Positions 1-7,780 are shown, counted from the stretch's first letter. The stretch is DNA of 38,617 nt from Sphingobacterium cavernae (GCF_008520265.1 NZ_VIQM01000045.1:1-38617), one strand, 5' to 3'. Notes: generated by a model not told the origin, from the sequence alone. Made by a program: numbers and translations.

Positions 1-153
1 TCTACTTATTACATTTCGCGTTCACCACACAGGTCATTCTTATTTAAACATTTTTGGAAAGAACATACTTTCTGGTCTGATGGTTATTTTGTTTGTTCAA
101 TAGGTGAAGCATCTCCTGATACTATTCCTGAGTATATTCTCAATCAGGGTTAG
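1..153 (+). CDS. tnpA: IS200/IS605-family transposase TnpA, C-terminal fragment (cut by window edge)
   Basis: The frame is open from base 1 to a TAG at 151-153 and encodes the last 50 residues of a Y1 (HUH) transposase. The stretch FWSDGYFVCSIGEASPDTI followed by a short tail ending NQG is the characteristic C-terminus of IS200-type TnpA, which moves single-stranded DNA by recognising subterminal hairpins. The catalytic HUH motif and tyrosine lie upstream, outside the window, so activity cannot be judged. The stop is followed within 10 bases by a perfect hairpin, as expected at the 3' end of such an element. Family assignment is from recognised motifs; I am confident of the family but not of the named element. 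Confidence 0.85.
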   Translation, partial: STYYISRSPHRSFLFKHFWKEHTFWSDGYFVCSIGEASPDTIPEYILNQG

Positions 154-163
154 TCGCTTACAT

Positions 164-186
164 CCCACAGGCTAAAGACCTGTGGG
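164..186 (+). repeat. IS200/IS605 right-end hairpin
   Basis: CCCACAGG (164-171) and CCTGTGGG (179-186) form a perfect 8-bp stem around the 7-base loop CTAAAGA. It starts 10 bases after the TnpA stop. IS200/IS605 elements carry subterminal palindromes of this kind, bound by TnpA as single-stranded DNA, and they can also act as transcription terminators. The actual cleavage site lies a little downstream, probably within about 187-205, but I cannot place it exactly. Confidence 0.75.
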
Positions 187-328
187 TTTTACGCTCCGTT
201 TTATAAATTAGTAGGAAAAATTACTTTTTAATAATCATTGCCTTTGCGTAATATAATTCGATGCCTCATTAATGGTGTCCAAAATACTATTTAGAACACC
301 GCTAATTACATCGGATTCCTTACATTTT

Positions 329-1663
329 CTATTTCAATATAGTCCCGTACAAGTCAAAATCTTCTGCTCTATTTACTTTCACCTGAACAAAATCACCTAT
401 ACGCACATAATTTTCTTTAGCATTTAATACAACCTCATTATCCACTTCTGGAGAGTCGAATTCTGTACGTCCGATGAAATAATCTCCATCCACTCTATCT
501 ACCAACACCTTGAATTCTTTACCAACTTTAGTTTGGTTGATATCATATGAAATTCCCTGTTGCACTTCCATAATAGCTTCTACGCGCTCTTGTTTTACAT
601 CTTCAGGAACATCATCTACCAATGTGTGTGCATGTGTTTTCTCTTCGTGTGAATATGTAAAACATCCTAGACGATCAAATCGGGTTTCTTCAACCCATTC
701 TAACATTTCATTAAAATCGTGTTCTGTTTCTCCTGGATAACCACAAATCAATGTTGTACGCAAAGCAATATCCGGTACTTTATCTCGAATTTTGTTTACT
801 AAGTCAATTTGCTTTTGTTTGGTTGTACCACGGCGCATCGATGTCAACATATTATCGGTAATATGTTGTAATGGCATATCCAAATAATTACAGATATTAC
901 TACGTTCATTCATAGCATCCAAAATGTCCATTGGAAAACCTGAAGGATATGCATATTGCAAACGAATCCATTCGATACCGTCGACATCCGATAAATGACG
1001 CATCAAATCCGAAAGATTACGTTTACCGTAAATATCTAAACCATAATAAGTTAAATCTTGTGCAATAAGAATTAATTCTTTCGTTCCATTAGACGCCAAG
1101 AATTTTGCTTCTTTTACCAAATCATCAATAGATTTAGATACATGCTTACCACGCATCAATGGAATTGCACAAAATGAACACGGACGATTACATCCTTCCG
1201 CTATCTTGAAATAAGAAAAATGAGAAGGCGTAGTCAGTAAACGTTCCCCCAATAATTCGTGACGGTAATCCGCACCAATAGTAGATAATAATTCGGGCAA
1301 ATCATTCGTGCCGAAATAAGCATCTACATTAGGAATCTCCGATTGCAATTCTGGTTTGTAACGCTCAGAAAGACAACCTGTCACAATTACTTTATTCACC
1401 TTACCTTGATCTTTTAGCTCTGAAAACTGTAAAATAGTATCAATTGATTCTTGCTTGGCATTATCAATAAATCCACAAGTATTGATAACCACTATATCAT
1501 TCGCTTGGATATTATTTGATTCGTGAACAACGTCAATTTGATTACCTTTCAACTGACCCATTAATACTTCCGAATCATGTATATTTTTCGAACATCCTAA
1601 AGTCACCACATTCACTCGTGGCTTCACCATCACTGGTTCGAATTTACTATGCTTTGTTTTCAT
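329..1663 (-). CDS. rimO: Ribosomal protein S12 methylthiotransferase RimO
   Basis: This is a 444-residue radical-SAM methylthiotransferase that adds a methylthio group to the conserved aspartate of ribosomal protein S12. The N-terminal UPF0004 domain carries the three cysteines for the auxiliary cluster at C24 (LGCSKN), C63 (NTCGF) and C97 (TGCLSER). The radical-SAM CxxxCxxC triad is C158-C162-C165 (GCNRPCSFC). The C-terminal portion, about residues 375-444, is a TRAM domain. LGCSKN near the start and the IPLMRGKH stretch favour RimO over MiaB. It starts with ATG and ends with TAG at 329-331. It follows ftsY on the same strand, but a terminator-like hairpin (1736-1755) separates them, so it may be transcribed separately; I found no clear promoter box. 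Confidence 0.95.
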   Translation of the reverse strand: MKTKHSKFEPVMVKPRVNVVTLGCSKNIHDSEVLMGQLKGNQIDVVHESNNIQANDIVVINTCGFIDNAKQESIDTILQFSELKDQGKVNKVIVTGCLSERYKPELQSEIPNVDAYFGTNDLPELLSTIGADYRHELLGERLLTTPSHFSYFKIAEGCNRPCSFCAIPLMRGKHVSKSIDDLVKEAKFLASNGTKELILIAQDLTYYGLDIYGKRNLSDLMRHLSDVDGIEWIRLQYAYPSGFPMDILDAMNERSNICNYLDMPLQHITDNMLTSMRRGTTKQKQIDLVNKIRDKVPDIALRTTLICGYPGETEHDFNEMLEWVEETRFDRLGCFTYSHEEKTHAHTLVDDVPEDVKQERVEAIMEVQQGISYDINQTKVGKEFKVLVDRVDGDYFIGRTEFDSPEVDNEVVLNAKENYVRIGDFVQVKVNRAEDFDLYGTILK

Positions 1664-1735
1664 TATTATGATTGAGTTGGATGAAACATGGATTATGATT
1701 CCATCGCAATTATTGTCTTTATTGATAAAAAGAAA

Positions 1736-1755
1736 CCTTTATAAGGCTATAAAGG
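1736..1755 (-). terminator. Probable rho-independent terminator after ftsY
   Basis: CCTTTATA (1736-1743) and TATAAAGG (1748-1755) form an 8-bp stem with a 4-base loop in the ftsY-rimO gap. Read on the minus strand, the stem is followed by TTTCTTTTTATC, a T-rich tail. This fits termination of ftsY transcripts before rimO, though the stem is AT-rich and may be leaky. Confidence 0.5.
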
Positions 1756-1782
1756 CTACTTGCTTGATGCAGAAATAAAATT

Positions 1783-2745
1783 TTATTTAAATAAGGATTC
1801 GACAAACTCTCTTTTATTAAAGAGCTGCAAATCGCCGATCTTCTCCCCTACACCAATATATTTTACAGGAATCTTGAATTGATCCGAAATACCAATGACT
1901 ACACCACCTTTGGCTGTACCATCTAATTTTGTCAAAGCTAACGCATTGACGTCTGTCGCTTGGGTAAATTGTGTACATTGCTCGATAGCGTTTTGTCCAG
2001 TCGAAGCATCTAACACCAACAAAATCTCATGCGGAGCGCCAGGAACGACTTTTTGCATGACATTTTTTATTTTTCCAAGCTCATTCATTAATCCGACTTT
2101 ATTATGCAAACGACCAGCTGTATCGATAATTGCAACATCGTCACCATTGGAAACCGCAGACTGAATCGTGTCAAAAGCAACTGAAGCTGGATCTGATCCC
2201 ATTGCTTGCGCAACCACACGTACACCTACACGCTCTCCCCACAATTGTATCTGATCGACAGCTGCAGCTCTAAAGGTATCTGCTGCACCCAATACTACTT
2301 TATTACCTGCTTCTTTCAGCTGATGCGCTAACTTACCAATAGTCGTAGTCTTACCAACACCGTTCACGCCTACCACCATAATAACATAGGGCTTATGATC
2401 CCCGTATTTAAAGCTCTCGAAATCATTGCTGTTATTTTCAGCTAATAAAGCTTGTATTTCCTCTTTCAGTAATCGGTTTAGTTCATCGGTACCGACATAC
2501 TTATCACGTGCAACACGCTCTTGAATTCGTTCCACAATTTTCAAAGTCGTCGTCACACCCACATCGGATGTAACCAATACTTCTTCTAGATTATCCAACA
2601 CATCATCATCAATGGTAGATTTACCAACGACTGCCTTTGTAATCTTTGAAAAGAAACCTTCTTTAGTTTTCTCCAAACTCTTATCCAAAGCCTCTTGAGC
2701 CTCTGGTGCTTCTTGTTTCTTCTTGAAAAAATCAAATAAACCCAT
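1783..2745 (-). CDS. ftsY: Signal recognition particle receptor FtsY
   Basis: This 320-residue SRP GTPase is the membrane-associated docking partner of Ffh and delivers ribosome-nascent-chain complexes to SecYEG. Visible motifs are G1 GVNGVGKT (about 126-133), DTAGR (208-212), TKLD (272-275) and the C-terminal GEKIGDLQ closing loop (about 300). Residues 20-100 form the helical N domain. The protein lacks the long acidic A domain of the E. coli homologue and begins instead with a short amphipathic MGLFDFFKKK segment, which is normal for Bacteroidota. A perfect TAnnTTTG box lies about 38 bases upstream of the ATG, downstream of a terminator, so ftsY appears to have its own promoter. Confidence 0.96.
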   Translation of the reverse strand: MGLFDFFKKKQEAPEAQEALDKSLEKTKEGFFSKITKAVVGKSTIDDDVLDNLEEVLVTSDVGVTTTLKIVERIQERVARDKYVGTDELNRLLKEEIQALLAENNSNDFESFKYGDHKPYVIMVVGVNGVGKTTTIGKLAHQLKEAGNKVVLGAADTFRAAAVDQIQLWGERVGVRVVAQAMGSDPASVAFDTIQSAVSNGDDVAIIDTAGRLHNKVGLMNELGKIKNVMQKVVPGAPHEILLVLDASTGQNAIEQCTQFTQATDVNALALTKLDGTAKGGVVIGISDQFKIPVKYIGVGEKIGDLQLFNKREFVESLFK

Positions 2746-2782
2746 GAAATACTGGTGATAAGTAATGCTTAAAAATCAAGCC

Positions 2783-2790
2783 CAAATATA
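2783..2790 (-). promoter_or_regulatory. -7 promoter box for ftsY
   Basis: The minus strand reads TATATTTG, a full match to the Bacteroidota sigma-70 -7 consensus TAnnTTTG. It lies 37 bases before the ftsY start. No clear TTG-type -33 element sits 19-21 bases upstream. It follows the terminator hairpin at 2812-2845, which supports a separate ftsY transcript. Confidence 0.5.
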
Positions 2791-2811
2791 CTGAAATCTT
2801 GCCATACTAAA

Positions 2812-2845
2812 AAAGCCCTTTCGGTGAGTATACCAAAACGGCTTT
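2812..2845 (-). terminator. Terminator between the ribosomal-protein cluster and ftsY
   Basis: This is an imperfect long hairpin. AAAGCC (2812-2817) pairs with GGCTTT (2840-2845), then TTT pairs with AAA and GGT with ACC after single mismatches, leaving a 6-base loop. On the minus strand it is followed by a run of six T (2814-2809). The far side also has a T run (2849-2855). It should end the rpmB-rpmG-DUF4295 transcript. Confidence 0.65.
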
Positions 2846-2890
2846 CAGTTTTTTTAAAGGAAAACTTTAAAAAAGGAATATCTTGATTGC

Positions 2891-3052
2891 TTATTTTGAA
2901 GCTGCTGCAACAACATCTTTTACGTTGTCGTTGTGTACCATACTTTCTTTGAAAGTATAAGCTCCAGTTTTAGCAGATTTTGCAGTGATAATAACTTTAG
3001 TAAATTCTTTACCACCACCTTTTTGTAATGATGCTACCGCTTTCTTTGCCAT
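2891..3052 (-). CDS. Small basic DUF4295 protein of the L28/L33 cluster
   Basis: A 53-residue reading frame starts at ATG 3052-3050 and stops with TAA at 2893-2891. It begins MAKKAVASLQKGGGKEFTKV and ends DVVAAASK. It is small, lysine-rich and soluble, with no membrane segment. I recognise it as the DUF4295 family, found next to rpmG and rpmB across Bacteroidota. The position in a ribosomal-protein operon, the MAKK start shared with L33 and the basic composition suggest a ribosome-associated protein. I recall that a Bacteroidota-specific large-subunit protein was described from Flavobacterium ribosome structures and this may be that family, but I cannot verify it. It lies 48 bases downstream of rpmG. 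Confidence 0.85.
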   Translation of the reverse strand: MAKKAVASLQKGGGKEFTKVIITAKSAKTGAYTFKESMVHNDNVKDVVAAASK

Positions 3053-3100
3053 GGTATATTTTTTTTAAGATGGACAACTCTCGTTAATCCATTAAATTAA

Positions 3101-3283
3101 TTACTTAATTTCTTTGTGAACAGTTACTTTTCTCAATACAGGGTTGAATTTTTTCAATTCTAAACGCTCTGTTGTGTTCTTTTTGTTCTTAGTAGTGATG
3201 TAACGTGACATCCCTGGAAGACCACTTTCTTTGTGCTCAGTACATTCTAAGATAACTTGTACTCTATTTCCTTTTTTAGCCAT
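3101..3283 (-). CDS. rpmG: 50S ribosomal protein L33
   Basis: This 60-residue protein of the large ribosomal subunit has the typical start [20 protein letters not shown] and the [11 protein letters not shown] core. Only one cysteine (C14) is present. The two CxxC zinc-binding pairs of the zinc-containing form are absent, so this is the zinc-independent (C-minus) form. It lies 70 bases after rpmB and upstream of the DUF4295 gene, all on one strand, matching the usual Bacteroidota rpmB-rpmG-DUF4295 order. Confidence 0.96.
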   Translation of the reverse strand: MAKKGNRVQVILECTEHKESGLPGMSRYITTKNKKNTTERLELKKFNPVLRKVTVHKEIK

Positions 3284-3353
3284 TGTTTTACTTTATTTTA
3301 GTCCTCACGGACTAATAGTTCATGAATATCTTTAATTAACAGGCGAATATCTA

Positions 3354-3587
3354 TTAAACGTATCCTTTTTTGATAAATTTACTGATAACAGAAGAAATTC
3401 CGTTTTTGTTAATCGTTTTAATTGCAGACGCTGACACTTTTAAAGTGATCCAACGATCTTCTTCAGGAATGTAAAAACGCTTAGTATGTAAATTTGGGTA
3501 AAACTTACGCTTAGTTTTAACGTTCGAGTGAGATACGTTATTACCTGTTAATGCCGTTTTGCCTGTTAAATCACAAATTCTTGACAT
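3354..3587 (-). CDS. rpmB: 50S ribosomal protein L28
   Basis: This 77-residue large-subunit protein begins [20 protein letters not shown], followed by the [15 protein letters not shown] core typical of L28. It is the first gene of a minus-strand cluster with rpmG and the DUF4295 gene. The 307-base gap upstream, shared with divergent recO, should hold its promoter. A candidate at 3655-3685 is listed separately. Confidence 0.96.
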   Translation of the reverse strand: MSRICDLTGKTALTGNNVSHSNVKTKRKFYPNLHTKRFYIPEEDRWITLKVSASAIKTINKNGISSVISKFIKKGYV

Positions 3588-3894
3588 GATATTTATTTTT
3601 AATGTTGTCTATTTAGTACACCAATTCTCTTTTGCACTCTCTGCAAAGAGTTTGCAAATATCTAAATTTCTTTTGGAACTTACAACAATATGGCGAGAAT
3701 TATTTTTAAAAATAATACAAAAAGTGCAGGAAGAAGCAAATGTAGAGCTTTTCTAATTCATCTCCCACCCTACACTCTAAAATAGTTTTCAACAATTCAC
3801 ATTGGTTATAAAAAAATACTAGTATTTCACGTCCTGGATAAAATTTACTTACTTAGTGATTTATCACATATTAAAATTCCTTAGCTAACTTTAG
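3588..3894. promoter_or_regulatory. Divergent intergenic region between rpmB and recO
   Basis: This 307-base region holds no gene I can support. It is AT-rich and separates divergent rpmB and recO, so it should contain promoters for both. On the minus strand, TTG (3683-3685), a 20-base spacer and GATATTTG (3655-3662, one mismatch to TAnnTTTG) form a plausible rpmB promoter with a leader of roughly 65 bases. For recO I found no box at a sensible distance. Confidence 0.45.
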
Positions 3895-4617
3895 ATGTTG
3901 CATAAAACAAGAGCGATAGCACTTAAGATTACGAACTATTCAGAAAATAGTGTGGTCGCACAACTTTTCACAGAAGAGTTTGGAATTCAATCATATTTGA
4001 TTAACGGAGCAAGAAAGCCAAAAGCAAAAATTCATGTTAACATGTTTCAACCGCTTCATCTTTTGGATATGGTGGTTTATTATAAAGACACTGGTAGTTT
4101 ACAGCGCATAAAGGAAGCCACCTCTACTCCTATGCTTCAGCAAATTCCATTAAATATCGCAAAAAGTTCTGTAGCTATTTTTCTGAACGAAATATTATAC
4201 AAAGTGTTAAAACAGCAACAACCCGATTCCCAACTTTTCAGTTTCATACAACAGTCTATTTTATGGTTGGATCAGACAAATAAGCCGATTAATAATTTTC
4301 ATCTCTGTTTTTTGATGAAGCTAAGTCGGTTCTTGGGCTATATGCCAACAGCATCAGAGAAAGCTTTACCTTATTTTGATTTGGTGGACGGTGTTTTTAC
4401 TAATTTTGCACCCACACATACATATTCACTTCAGCAACCACATACACATATGTTTCACGCGATATTGAATATATCATACGAAGATTCTCATTTGATACAA
4501 ATGAAGCATGAAGATCGCATATATCTTTTATCACAAATCATCAACTTCTATAAGTTACATACAGAAAATTTTGGCTCAGTGAATTCATTGCAAATTCTGG
4601 AAGAAATATTTCACTAA
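3895..4617 (+). CDS. recO: DNA repair protein RecO
   Basis: This 240-residue protein acts in the RecFOR pathway, annealing single strands and helping load RecA at gaps. The N-terminal OB-fold is recognisable from MLHKTRAIALKITNYSENSV and from the INGARKPKAKIHVNMFQPL segment. A helical C-terminal domain follows, with LSRFLGYMP. No zinc-finger cysteine cluster is present, as in many RecO proteins. The start is chosen because MLHKTRAIAL is the usual RecO N-terminus. It is divergent from rpmB and appears to be transcribed alone. Confidence 0.9.
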   Translation: MLHKTRAIALKITNYSENSVVAQLFTEEFGIQSYLINGARKPKAKIHVNMFQPLHLLDMVVYYKDTGSLQRIKEATSTPMLQQIPLNIAKSSVAIFLNEILYKVLKQQQPDSQLFSFIQQSILWLDQTNKPINNFHLCFLMKLSRFLGYMPTASEKALPYFDLVDGVFTNFAPTHTYSLQQPHTHMFHAILNISYEDSHLIQMKHEDRIYLLSQIINFYKLHTENFGSVNSLQILEEIFH

Positions 4618-4641
4618 ATTATAGCAGTTCAAAAAAAATAT

Positions 4642-4649
4642 TATTTTTG
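4642..4649 (+). promoter_or_regulatory. -7 promoter box for the 95-residue membrane protein
   Basis: TATTTTTG matches TAnnTTTG fully and lies 39 bases before the ATG at 4689. No -33 TTG is visible at 19-21 bases upstream, so this rests on the -7 box alone. Confidence 0.4.
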
Positions 4650-4688
4650 GTTAAAAAAAACATATTATTTAACCTAAAAAACTAAATT

Positions 4689-4976
4689 ATGAATCCATTT
4701 GAACAAGAAAATTCAGGTTTTCCCGCCTCAATTAATGAAAAACCCCTAAGCGTAAAAGATTGGGTAATTACATTAATAATTGTCGCTATACCACTTGTTG
4801 GAATTATTATGTTGCTTGTGTGGGCTTTTGACGATAATGGAAATGTCAACAAAAAGAATTTTGCCAAAGGCTCTTTAATCGTAATGTTGATTATGATTGT
4901 TATTTCAATAATCTTTTATATTACAATATTCGCTGCCTATATAGGAGCAATGGGCGGATTATCACAATATCAATAA
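4689..4976 (+). CDS. Small two-helix membrane protein
   Basis: This 95-residue protein has a polar N-terminus, a membrane segment at about 25-46, a short charged loop (DDNGNVNKKNFAKG) and a second membrane segment at about 62-88. The pattern of a helix, a short polar loop with KNFAKG, and a second helix is common in small uncharacterised Bacteroidota inner-membrane proteins. I do not recognise a function. It has its own -7 promoter box and ends just before a strong bidirectional terminator, so it is a single-gene transcript converging with the cold-shock gene. Confidence 0.75.
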   Translation: MNPFEQENSGFPASINEKPLSVKDWVITLIIVAIPLVGIIMLLVWAFDDNGNVNKKNFAKGSLIVMLIMIVISIIFYITIFAAYIGAMGGLSQYQ

Positions 4977-4980
4977 TACA

Positions 4981-5013
4981 AAAAAGCTCGAAATCTAAGA
5001 TTTCGAGCTTTTT
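4981..5013. terminator. Bidirectional terminator between the membrane protein and cspA
   Basis: AAAAAGCTCGAAATC (4981-4995) and GATTTCGAGCTTTTT (4999-5013) form a perfect 15-bp stem with loop TAA. T runs occur on both strands, so it can end both the plus-strand gene at 4689-4976 and the converging cold-shock gene. Confidence 0.9.
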
Positions 5014-5037
5014 TACAATAAATATATTTAGAATCTA

Positions 5038-5229
5038 TTAGATAACTTTTACATTTACCGCATTAAGACCTTTACGGCCTTGTTCAACTTCGTAAGAAAC
5101 GTCATCGCCTTCACGAACTTTGTCGATTAGTCCTGAAACGTGAACAAAAATTTCACTTTCACCTGACGCTGGTACTATGAAACCAAAACCTTTAGTTTCA
5201 TTAAAAAATTTTACTTTACCTTCTTGCAT
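5038..5229 (-). CDS. Cold-shock domain protein (CspA family)
   Basis: This 63-residue single OB-fold protein binds single-stranded nucleic acid and acts as an RNA chaperone. RNP1 is KGFGFI (13-18) and RNP2 is IFVHV (27-31), both intact. The start MQEGKVKFFNETKG is standard for the family. It has a well-formed promoter immediately upstream (5255-5284) with a short leader of about 20 bases, so it lacks the long cold-sensing 5' leader of E. coli cspA. It ends before a bidirectional terminator. Confidence 0.95.
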   Translation of the reverse strand: MQEGKVKFFNETKGFGFIVPASGESEIFVHVSGLIDKVREGDDVSYEVEQGRKGLNAVNVKVI

Positions 5230-5254
5230 TACTGTATTATATTTTAATTTATCC

Positions 5255-5284
5255 TAAAGATAAGATTTAAAAAATATTTTACAA
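5255..5284 (-). promoter_or_regulatory. Promoter of the cold-shock gene
   Basis: On the minus strand, TTG (5284-5282), a 19-base spacer and TATCTTTA (5262-5255, one mismatch to TAnnTTTG) form a Bacteroidota sigma-70 type promoter. The -7 box ends 25 bases before the ATG. Confidence 0.6.
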
Positions 5285-5367
5285 GATTATTTTAGGCTAA
5301 TCTTAAACATTGTGGCATTTTCTTTGTCTATGCGTTATATGAAGAAAATATTAATTTCAAACGATCT

Positions 5368-6081
5368 ATGAAAAAATTATTGACAATCGCATTTTTATTA
5401 GGAACTATAATAATGACAAACGCCCAATCCGTTAATATAGAATCTTTTCGCAAAGTAGCTACTAAAGGATATGCCGAAAAAGAGGTAACTCCAGATATTA
5501 TTTACCTCTCAATTTCATTGAAAGAGTTTTATATGGATGGCAATATGAAAAAGAAAGTTTTCATTGAGACAATAGAAAAACAATTATTTGATGCAGCAAT
5601 GGCAAATGGTGTTAAGAAAGAAGATTTTACAGTTCAAAATATCTACAGCTATAATTATCAAAATAAGAAAAAGAACAACGAATTGCTACAATCACGTCAG
5701 TACCGTATTAAGGTTACGAATTTGAATGGCCTACACACAATGCTTGATAAGGTAGATCCTCAAGGATTGGAAAGCACTTCAATATCAGGATACGATCATA
5801 CGCAAAAGCGTGAGTTGGAAAAAGAATTGAAGACTGCTGCGGTGAAAGATGCACGTCAAAATGCAGAAATATTAGCTGCTGCAGACGGAGGGTCTGTTGG
5901 TAAAGTATTGGTAATTAATGACAATAGCAACTTCAACTTTGCAGAACTGATGCCGCAACCACGCATGTACGCAAAAACGGCTATGATGGATAATGCAGGA
6001 GCAGAGTCAAACGAATTGTCGTTAGATATTCGTCCAATTAAATTGACTTGTTATATTGACGGTGTCTTTGAATTAAAATAA
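5368..6081 (+). CDS. SIMPL-domain (DUF541) secreted or periplasmic protein
   Basis: This 237-residue protein has a signal peptide (MKKLLTIAFLLGTIIMTNAQ, cleavage near residue 20). The mature part reads as a SIMPL/DUF541 domain: RKVATKGYAEKEVTPDIIYLS near the start, a central KKEDFTVQNIYSYNYQ segment, and the alternating beta/alpha pattern through KDARQNAEILAAADGGSVGKVL. Family members are periplasmic or surface proteins of unclear biochemical role, some linked to oxidative stress or multimer formation. It is the first of four closely spaced plus-strand genes (to 7656), with only one base between its stop and the next start. Confidence 0.85.
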   Translation: MKKLLTIAFLLGTIIMTNAQSVNIESFRKVATKGYAEKEVTPDIIYLSISLKEFYMDGNMKKKVFIETIEKQLFDAAMANGVKKEDFTVQNIYSYNYQNKKKNNELLQSRQYRIKVTNLNGLHTMLDKVDPQGLESTSISGYDHTQKRELEKELKTAAVKDARQNAEILAAADGGSVGKVLVINDNSNFNFAELMPQPRMYAKTAMMDNAGAESNELSLDIRPIKLTCYIDGVFELK

Positions 6082-6082
6082 A

Positions 6083-6571
6083 TTGGAACAATTAAATAAT
6101 CAGCCTCAACAAAAAAGAGAAAGGGAATTTGCTTGGATAGAGCGAATGTCTAATCTATTGGACAATAAATTTAGCATTGGAGGGTTCAAGTTCGGCTTGG
6201 ATCCTCTTTTGAATTTGATACCTTATGCTGGACAATTCATAGCTTTTGCCTCTTCACTATCACTTGTTGTTATCATGCTTCGCAATGGCGCAGGGTCCAA
6301 GGTTGCCGTCAAAATGCTTCTTAACGTGATGTTAGATGCAATTTTGGGCGCAATACCTTTAATTGGTTATGTATTCGATTTTTTCAATAAGGCAAATAAA
6401 AAGAATGTTAAACTTCTGAAGGAACATTATTTCGAAGGTAAACATCAGGGTAGTGCGCGAGGATTATTGATAACTCTATTTATTATTATAGTACTTTTGT
6501 GTGTCGGAATATTTTACCTGATGTGGGTGTTAGCCGAATGGCTATTTTCGGTTTTAGGAAGTATATTCTAA
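6083..6571 (+). CDS. DUF4112 membrane protein with a TTG start
   Basis: This 162-residue protein begins at a TTG (6083-6085) one base after the preceding stop, with no ATG available upstream. The next ATG (residue 22, in IERMSNLLD) would cut into the conserved domain. Residues 15-120 match DUF4112: FAWIERMSNLLDNKFSIG, FGLDPLLNLIPYAG and a second IPLIGYVFDFFNKANKKN segment. Two membrane segments fall at about 45-67 and 80-100, and a third C-terminal one at about 127-155. Function is unknown. Its tight linkage to the SIMPL gene suggests translational coupling. Confidence 0.8.
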   Translation: MEQLNNQPQQKREREFAWIERMSNLLDNKFSIGGFKFGLDPLLNLIPYAGQFIAFASSLSLVVIMLRNGAGSKVAVKMLLNVMLDAILGAIPLIGYVFDFFNKANKKNVKLLKEHYFEGKHQGSARGLLITLFIIIVLLCVGIFYLMWVLAEWLFSVLGSIF

Positions 6572-6595
6572 TATTACATTTTTATTTAAATCAAG

Positions 6596-6964
6596 ATGTC
6601 GAAAACACGAATATTTGCGCTAATTCTTTTTGGAATAATGATCACAGCTATCTTAACAAATCCTAAAAAAGAAGAGCTAGAATCTGTAGTCAAAGAGAAA
6701 GCCAAATCGCTACTAGCAGATCAACTTAAATACGAGAATCAAGATGCTGTACAGCTAGGCATGACCTTGTTTGGAGATAGAGTCGTTCGAGAATTTGTTC
6801 AGAATAACGTGATTATTTCGAATTACTATTTATTCTCTTTGGTAAAAATAAGATGGCAAGGCGAGGACACACCAATAGGGGGTGGAGCATTCACGAAAGT
6901 GTGGCTCAGTCCTGAGATTGATAAGAAGGCAGATGAAATAGTAGGGGTTCTTAAAAATCTATAA
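6596..6964 (+). CDS. DUF4359 membrane-anchored protein
   Basis: This 122-residue protein has an N-terminal membrane anchor (about residues 5-21), directly followed by LTNPKKEELESVVKEKAKSL and later NNVIISNYYLFSLVKIRW. Both are hallmarks of DUF4359. The rest is probably exposed outside the inner membrane. The role is unknown. It overlaps the next gene by one base (TAATG at 6962-6966), indicating translational coupling, although the products look functionally unrelated. Confidence 0.75.
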   Translation: MSKTRIFALILFGIMITAILTNPKKEELESVVKEKAKSLLADQLKYENQDAVQLGMTLFGDRVVREFVQNNVIISNYYLFSLVKIRWQGEDTPIGGGAFTKVWLSPEIDKKADEIVGVLKNL

Positions 6965-7656
6965 TGCTTGACATACTCTACCGCGATGAATATCTTATTG
7001 CCATAAATAAGCCACATGGTCTTTTAGTACATCGATCTTCAATTGCCAATGATGCTTCTGAATTTGCGTTGCAACTCCTAAGGGATCAAATCGGACAGCC
7101 CGTTTATCCCGCGCATCGTTTGGATCGTAAAACGGGTGGTATTCTTTTATTTTCATTGGATAAAGAGACGGATAAAAAAACGCAACCACTTTTTCAGGAC
7201 AAAAAAATGGATAAGCGCTACTTGGCGGTTCTACGCGGATACTGTCCCGAAGAAGGAATTATTGATTATCCTTTACTGAAAGAAAATGGCACAGCACAAG
7301 ATGCTATCACACATTATAAGCGATTAGCGACAGCAGAGATTGATGTTCCACAGGGAAAATTTCCCACATCCCGCTATTCTCTGGTCGAGGCAAATCCCGA
7401 GACAGGTCGTATGCACCAATTGCGTCGTCATTTCGCGCATATCATGTATCCAATAATAGGGGATAGGCCACATGGATGTAATAAGCAAAACAAGTTGTGG
7501 AAAGAGAAATTTGAAATGGACACTATGTTGTTACATGCCTCTGCATTGACATTTATTCACCCTTGGACTGAAGAAAAAATTGAAATTAAAGCTGATTTGA
7601 ATTCAGAATTTAAAAGAGTGTTAGAAATACTAGGATTGCAAACGGTTGCGAAATAA
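6964..7656 (+). CDS. truC: Pseudouridine synthase, TruC-like (tRNA U65)
   Basis: This 230-residue RluA/RsuA-superfamily pseudouridine synthase lacks an S4 domain. The catalytic motif is HRLDRKTGG with D54 as nucleophile. MLDILYRDEYLIAINKPHGLLVHRS at the start, ENPETGRMHQLRRH-type RNA-binding residues (ANPETGRMHQLRRHFAHI) and IIGDRPHG favour TruC over RluA. TruC isomerises uridine 65 of some tRNAs. It is the last gene of the 5368-7656 run, joined to the DUF4359 gene by a one-base overlap. Confidence 0.85.
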   Translation: MLDILYRDEYLIAINKPHGLLVHRSSIANDASEFALQLLRDQIGQPVYPAHRLDRKTGGILLFSLDKETDKKTQPLFQDKKMDKRYLAVLRGYCPEEGIIDYPLLKENGTAQDAITHYKRLATAEIDVPQGKFPTSRYSLVEANPETGRMHQLRRHFAHIMYPIIGDRPHGCNKQNKLWKEKFEMDTMLLHASALTFIHPWTEEKIEIKADLNSEFKRVLEILGLQTVAK

Positions 7657-7747
7657 CAAACGATGAATAATTTTCGTTTTTGCCACCAAATATCTAGTAT
7701 ATTTATCATAATATTAAAAACAAGCCGTAAAATCCCAACATATTAGC

Positions 7748-7755
7748 TATTTTTG
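7748..7755 (+). promoter_or_regulatory. -7 promoter box for gcvT
   Basis: TATTTTTG is a full match to TAnnTTTG and would place transcription start near 7760, giving a leader of about 20 bases before the ATG at 7781. No clear -33 element. Confidence 0.45.
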
Positions 7756-7780
7756 CAAAAACTTTTTATACCATTTGATG

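Noticed and set aside
235..336. A 32-codon open stretch on the minus strand downstream of rimO (reading ESDVISGVLNSILDT)
   Set aside because: It has no ATG or GTG start, overlaps the rimO end and matches no family I know. It could be a gene scrap left by the IS200/IS605 insertion, but the evidence is too thin.
3101..3283. Loss of zinc-binding cysteines in L33 as an anomaly
   Set aside because: Zinc-independent L33 is common in many bacteria, so this is not unusual.
3559..3756. Plus-strand 65-codon frame starting inside rpmB
   Set aside because: It begins antisense to rpmB and crosses the rpmB promoter region. The composition is not protein-like and no motif is present.
3886..3893. TAACTTTA as a -7 box for recO
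   Set aside because: It ends only one base before the ATG, which would put transcription start inside the coding sequence; the recO N-terminus is well conserved, so the box is probably chance.
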